A stretch of 64,000 nt of DNA from Datura wrightii (lineage: Eukaryota > Streptophyta > Magnoliopsida > Solanales > Solanaceae). The translations under genes were made by a program, and so were the position numbers. Location of the stretch: positions 7,174,501-7,238,500 of the forward strand of contig JASDFA010000008.1 in NCBI GenBank assembly GCA_035772735.1. The letters run 5' to 3'. This document shows, piece after piece, positions 60,464 to 64,000 of this stretch. How positions within the stretch are numbered: the first letter of the stretch is position 1; each line of letters opens with the position of its first letter. The notes beneath the pieces are model-generated. The model was not told where the DNA came from and ran no database searches. It saw only the letters and a list, made by a program, of their open reading frames with translations.

Positions 60464-60770
60464 GAATTTTATATATGGATTTACGGTTGGTTGGTCGCTG
60501 GCATTACAGTTATAGTTTCTTTCTTGTGCATTTCTCAATTGCATTTTCATCTCTTTATAGAGTTATTATCAGGTTTCAGTTTCTAGGATTCTAGGTTGTT
60601 ACCATTCCTTATTCCTGGTTTAGTTATCTTGAGTTCAGTTAAGTTATAGTAAGTTGTTATCAATTACAGGTTGCAGAGTTCTAGGTTATATTTATCCTAT
60701 ATATGTTTATGTGCTAATTCAGTTATTACAGAATTGTTATCTTATGGTTACAGTTTCAGCCTTACATACC

Positions 60771-60828
60771 AGTACATTTCATTCGTACTTTCATCCCCTT
60801 GCTTGGGGACCTGCGTTCGTGTCGCAGG
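60771..60828 (+). other. Triple-hairpin module, copy 2
   Basis: AGTAC/GTACT, CCCC/GGGG (loop TTGCTT) and CCTGCG/CGCAGG (loop TTCGTGT). All arms equal copy 1; differences lie in loops and the spacer. Confidence 0.7.
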
Positions 60829-61920
60829 TGTAGGTAGAGGTCAGGATGGCCAGTTGAGTAGCAGTTCGTGAGGTCAATAGATGGTTGGTATGCTCCTTTC
60901 TTCCTGGAGCTACGACTTAGTTATTTATGCTTGAGTTTTGAGATGCAGGTATTCCAACCATCAGTTAGTTTACTCTTTAGAGGCTTTGTGGACTTAGTGT
61001 GTACAGTATTATTCAGTTTGTGGCCTCGTCGGCTTATTGTTTCTTGGTTAGCACACTAATTTCCTTGGTTGCATTTCAATTTTTTACCCCGTATCGTTGA
61101 GACCTTATGGGTCCAGTTTATTCTTCAGTTGATTGTGACAGGTGCCTTGGATGGCCTAGGTGTTACAGTTACATATGTCATATAGCTGGCTTCTCAATCA
61201 ATCATGAATCGAGTGCCAGTTGCGCCCTATCCCAATTTTGGGGCGTGACACTGAGTCTGATTACTGGGGCCTGTATCATGAAATGACACAACAAAGAGTA
61301 TGCTGTCATTACATGGAATGTACCGAGTATGCAAGGTGAGTAAAAATGCTTAAGTAACTAAAATCATTAAACATGCATAGTCTAAAATATAATCAAGATA
61401 AGATTCTGAGAGTAATGTTGGCATGCTATTTTTCTGAAATCATGATCTGATCATAATTGAATATCTTAACTGAATTGAATGCCTAAAGCTGAAAACTGAA
61501 TTTCATAAGTAAAGACTGAACATTGGGTGAAATCTGCTTTAGACATGTAACATGATTGATAAACATGCATAAGTAAAATATGAGGAACAATGGGAGACTC
61601 TTCATATAACCGACATTACCAAAATAGAGCTTACATAGTCCTGACTATTACACTCAAGTGGACAGAGTCGTCTAAAGCCTTGCCATGGCTAGAGACGCTA
61701 CCATGATGTCGATATCAAGCTGAAGGCCCCTTGGTGCAGGGGGAAGCTCACGAAGGAGGTCCCAGATAATCTGAACATACCTTCATTGGCTCGTAGTTCT
61801 AAGGCGTAAGGTTGACTGACCCTTAGCCTACTCGGTGCTAGACACTACTCCCAAAAACATGCACATTCTCTCCATCGTTTTTCAACAAGGCTGACCATCA
61901 TCTAGAGACGAAGCTGAATA

Positions 61921-61924
<4 letters not shown>

Positions 61925-61956
<32 letters not shown>
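61925..61956. repeat. (TA)n microsatellite
   Basis: About 16 TA units inside the Del 5' LTR; the corresponding place in the 3' LTR near 33291 is much shorter. Confidence 0.9.
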
Positions 61957-61959
<3 letters not shown>

Positions 61960-63097
61960 AATCTAAAATCATACATGACGAGCCTTGGCTCAAACCATAC
62001 CATAAGCTGAGTAAAATTGGGAGTCTAGACTCCAAAACAATGTGGTAAGCTAATTAACATGAATCATAAATCATACTTGAACATATGAGCTTTCCCAATA
62101 CTTAACATACTTGAAAATAACTAGATTCACTTGCAAACATGATCATAAACATGGGTATCTTGAAAACATCTTTTCTCATCAATAATTCATCATAATTGAA
62201 CATACATCATAAATCTCCAATTCTCATAAATCCATAATGAATGGGCATCATAATTTGTAAAACTAGTAAACATGATTAGTAATTGAAAATATGATAAAAC
62301 GTGCCCATGAATCATAATTCATCAATTAAAACATACTTAGAGAATTTATGCATTGGGTTAAAACCCTATAGAATCAACTCATTGATTTTCATGAATTAGA
62401 GAGGGATTAGGAATGGGTGTGAACAAATTCACTCATTCATAACCCTACATACCTGAAGGGATCTGATTCTATAACTTCTCTGACTTCCCAAGGAAGAATT
62501 GATGAAGAACCTTGAAGAATTAGCCTTGATCACCCTCCCTAGACTTCTACTCTTGCATGCATGGATAGGAATTGCTTAGAATAAATTTTCCCCTCTTAAA
62601 ACCCACTATTCATAGCTTAAAATGACATAGTTTAGGCTTTAGGGTCATAAGATTTATATCGTAGGGAAAAACAGACTGCTAGTCCTCATGAGGGACTGGA
62701 TGAGTCGTTACTACTGGGCATGAGTTGTTACCTCCAGTCGTTGAGTGCATTGCCAATTTTCTCAAAGGGTCCCCACAGTGGTCCCAACAGATCGTTACTG
62801 GTGACCATCACTCGTGGTCACCTCTCGTGATCTTCACTACCCAAAAATCCTCAATTCCTAGCCAATTTTGACCACAGCTGACTCAATGAGTCGTGGGGTC
62901 TGACCACAACTCGTGGTCATGCCCATGGTGACCCAATACCAACTCAAGTCCAATACTCCAGCAAGAGTCACTTCACGACTAATGGTCTACCCCAGGGGTC
63001 CAGTAACGACTCGTTCTGTGACTTGGTGTAGATGATTTTTCCCACTCTTCTCCATTTCCACTCCTAGGTTTGATCTAAGGGTTTCCGAGGCATTACA

Positions 63098-64000
63098 ATA
63101 CTCGTACCTCTAGGTTCATAAACAATGTTCAGGAGGCCAGGAAACAACAGACTGGACCAACGGCTCATAGGATCTCACAATGAGCCATTGTTTAAGGCTA
63201 GATGTTGAAAGAAGACAAGTCTGAGGGAAGCAACGACTAGAACAACCGACACTCTAATGGCCAGTTGAAGCTACCAATGGACCGTGGTACCTTCCGACAC
63301 TAGAATCCTTGTTGATTATGGAAAGGATTTGTTTCATGTCTATAAATAATTTGTTTAGGTTTATTTTACAGGTTACATAATTTTACAACTTTGAACGTGA
63401 ATTTTGGTGTTGTGAATTACCATTCTTGTGTCAAAAAATGAAGTTTGTAATTCTGTTCTTGATTTTGAGGATTAAACAACATTGAAGTTTTATTCTTCGA
63501 TTTTGGTGATTTATTCAATTCAAGTGGTTTCTTCTATAAATCTTTGTAAGTTACAATTATGATTTCTTCTTTATTTTGTAATTGTGATCATTCAAATATG
63601 AGTAGCTAAACCCACAGCTAGGATTGTGGGAACCATGATGAATTAACACACGTAGGTAAAATACTTAGTGAATCTTGAACAGGGTTTATACATGTATTAT
63701 TTTCCCTTCGTTTTAATTGCTTCTTAACGGTTGCAAACGTTGGAAATTACCTTATTCTTACTCACCAGATCAAGGGAGTAGTGAATGGGAAAAGGAATTA
63801 ACAATGGAGATTTAAGGCTATCAACCCTCATCTAATAACATGACCATGTCCGAGAATAGCTAATCTGATATTAAAGCTAAGGGTTAATTAAGCATACACC
63901 CGACGGATTAAGTTGCGTGATGATAATAATCTAGATTGGGTACCAACCATCTAGGTGAATTTAACTTACGAATATTGCATGCTAAATACTAATATAAATC
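63098..64000 (+). repeat. Athila-type 5' LTR, second segment
   Basis: It continues the LTR left at 32313. TATAAATA lies at 63341-63348. The stretch with GAGTAGCTAAACCCACAGCT and TTGTGGGAACCATGATGAAT aligns with 47360-47410. By comparison with the 1.62-kb LTR at 46425 about 400 bp remain beyond the window. Confidence 0.85.
63341..63348 (+). promoter_or_regulatory. TATA box of the split Athila-type LTR
   Basis: TATAAATA in the same context (GTCTCTATAA type) as 47081 and 50575. Its upstream U3 region is now 30.8 kb away in part. Confidence 0.5.

Larger units (their letters stand above)
56885..61250. mobile_element. Solo LTR, 4.3-kb family, copy 2
   Basis: TGTTACACCCCG to GGGGCGTGACA with perfect CTGAG duplications (56880-56884 and 61251-61255). 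It is collinear with copy 1 and has the same minisatellite and hairpin module. No internal domain is present. Confidence 0.92.
32314..63097 (-). mobile_element. Del/Tekay-type chromovirus carrying three later insertions
   Basis: Outer flanks are GTACT (32309-32313) and ATACT (63098-63102), one mismatch apart, and joining them restores the Athila LTR. After removal of the three inserted elements and one duplication each, the element is about 9.5 kb, close to the complete copy at 13229-23137. Order on minus is 5' LTR, primer site, gag, protease, RT, RNase H, integrase, chromodomain tail, 3' LTR. All frames are broken. Confidence 0.92.
56519..63097 (-). repeat. 5' LTR of the insertion-bearing Del element, split by a solo LTR
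   Basis: On plus TGTCATGACC to GAGGCATTACA. Without the solo LTR and one duplication it is about 2.2 kb, matching the 3' LTR at 32314-34463. It contains an AT dinucleotide run at 61925-61956. Confidence 0.9.

Overview
The window is plant nuclear DNA from a large, repeat-rich eudicot genome. The evidence is full-length plant Ty3/gypsy retrotransposons: chromoviruses primed by initiator-Met tRNA, and Athila-type elements primed by tRNA-Asp. A Solanaceae genome such as pepper is my best guess from the look of the element families, but nothing here proves the species. I found no intact host gene, rRNA, tRNA or CRISPR array. Nearly all of the 64 kb is LTR retrotransposons of different ages inserted into one another.

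Layout. 1-930: 3' end of a Galadriel-like chromovirus (integrase tail, chromodomain, 500-bp LTR), inserted into a Del/Tekay-type LTR whose right part runs to 2010. 2011-5715: AT-rich single-copy-looking DNA with a compound microsatellite and two exon-like stretches. 5716-8462: truncated minus-strand Del element. 8463-13144: Athila-derived non-autonomous element with a decayed ORF of unknown function. 13145-13228 and 23143-23330: two halves of an old Ty3 gag, split by a structurally complete minus-strand Del element (13229-23137, target duplication GTCTC). 23340-27526: two minus-strand Athila-type remnants, the second inside the first. 27527-32008: 5' LTR, gag, protease and part of RT of a plus-strand Del element.

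32009-64000 is a deep nest. An Athila-type LTR starts at 32009, is interrupted at 32313 and resumes at 63098. The 30.8-kb interruption is one minus-strand Del element (duplication GTACT/ATACT). That element carries three insertions of its own: a gag-only Athila-type element in RT (36918-44419), a nearly coding-free Athila-type element in gag (46425-55869), and a 4.37-kb solo LTR in its 5' LTR (56885-61250). A second solo LTR of the same family (51467-55788) sits in the 3' LTR of the coding-free element. Counting the minus-strand LTR at 23340 as the outermost layer, the longest chain is seven elements deep.

Function. Every pol-bearing copy is broken by stops and frameshifts, and several catalytic residues are changed, so none is autonomous. 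The most unusual signal is in the non-coding 3' parts of the Athila-type elements. A short stem-loop with a GRGGAC-like hexaloop recurs just upstream of polypurine tracts, in three elements twice each, with compensatory stem changes. A second hairpin (GGGAGGCAACCC core) follows the last ORF, and a TACATTACAACC-type block is shared by four elements. The two solo LTRs share a run of three hairpins whose arms are identical and whose loops differ.
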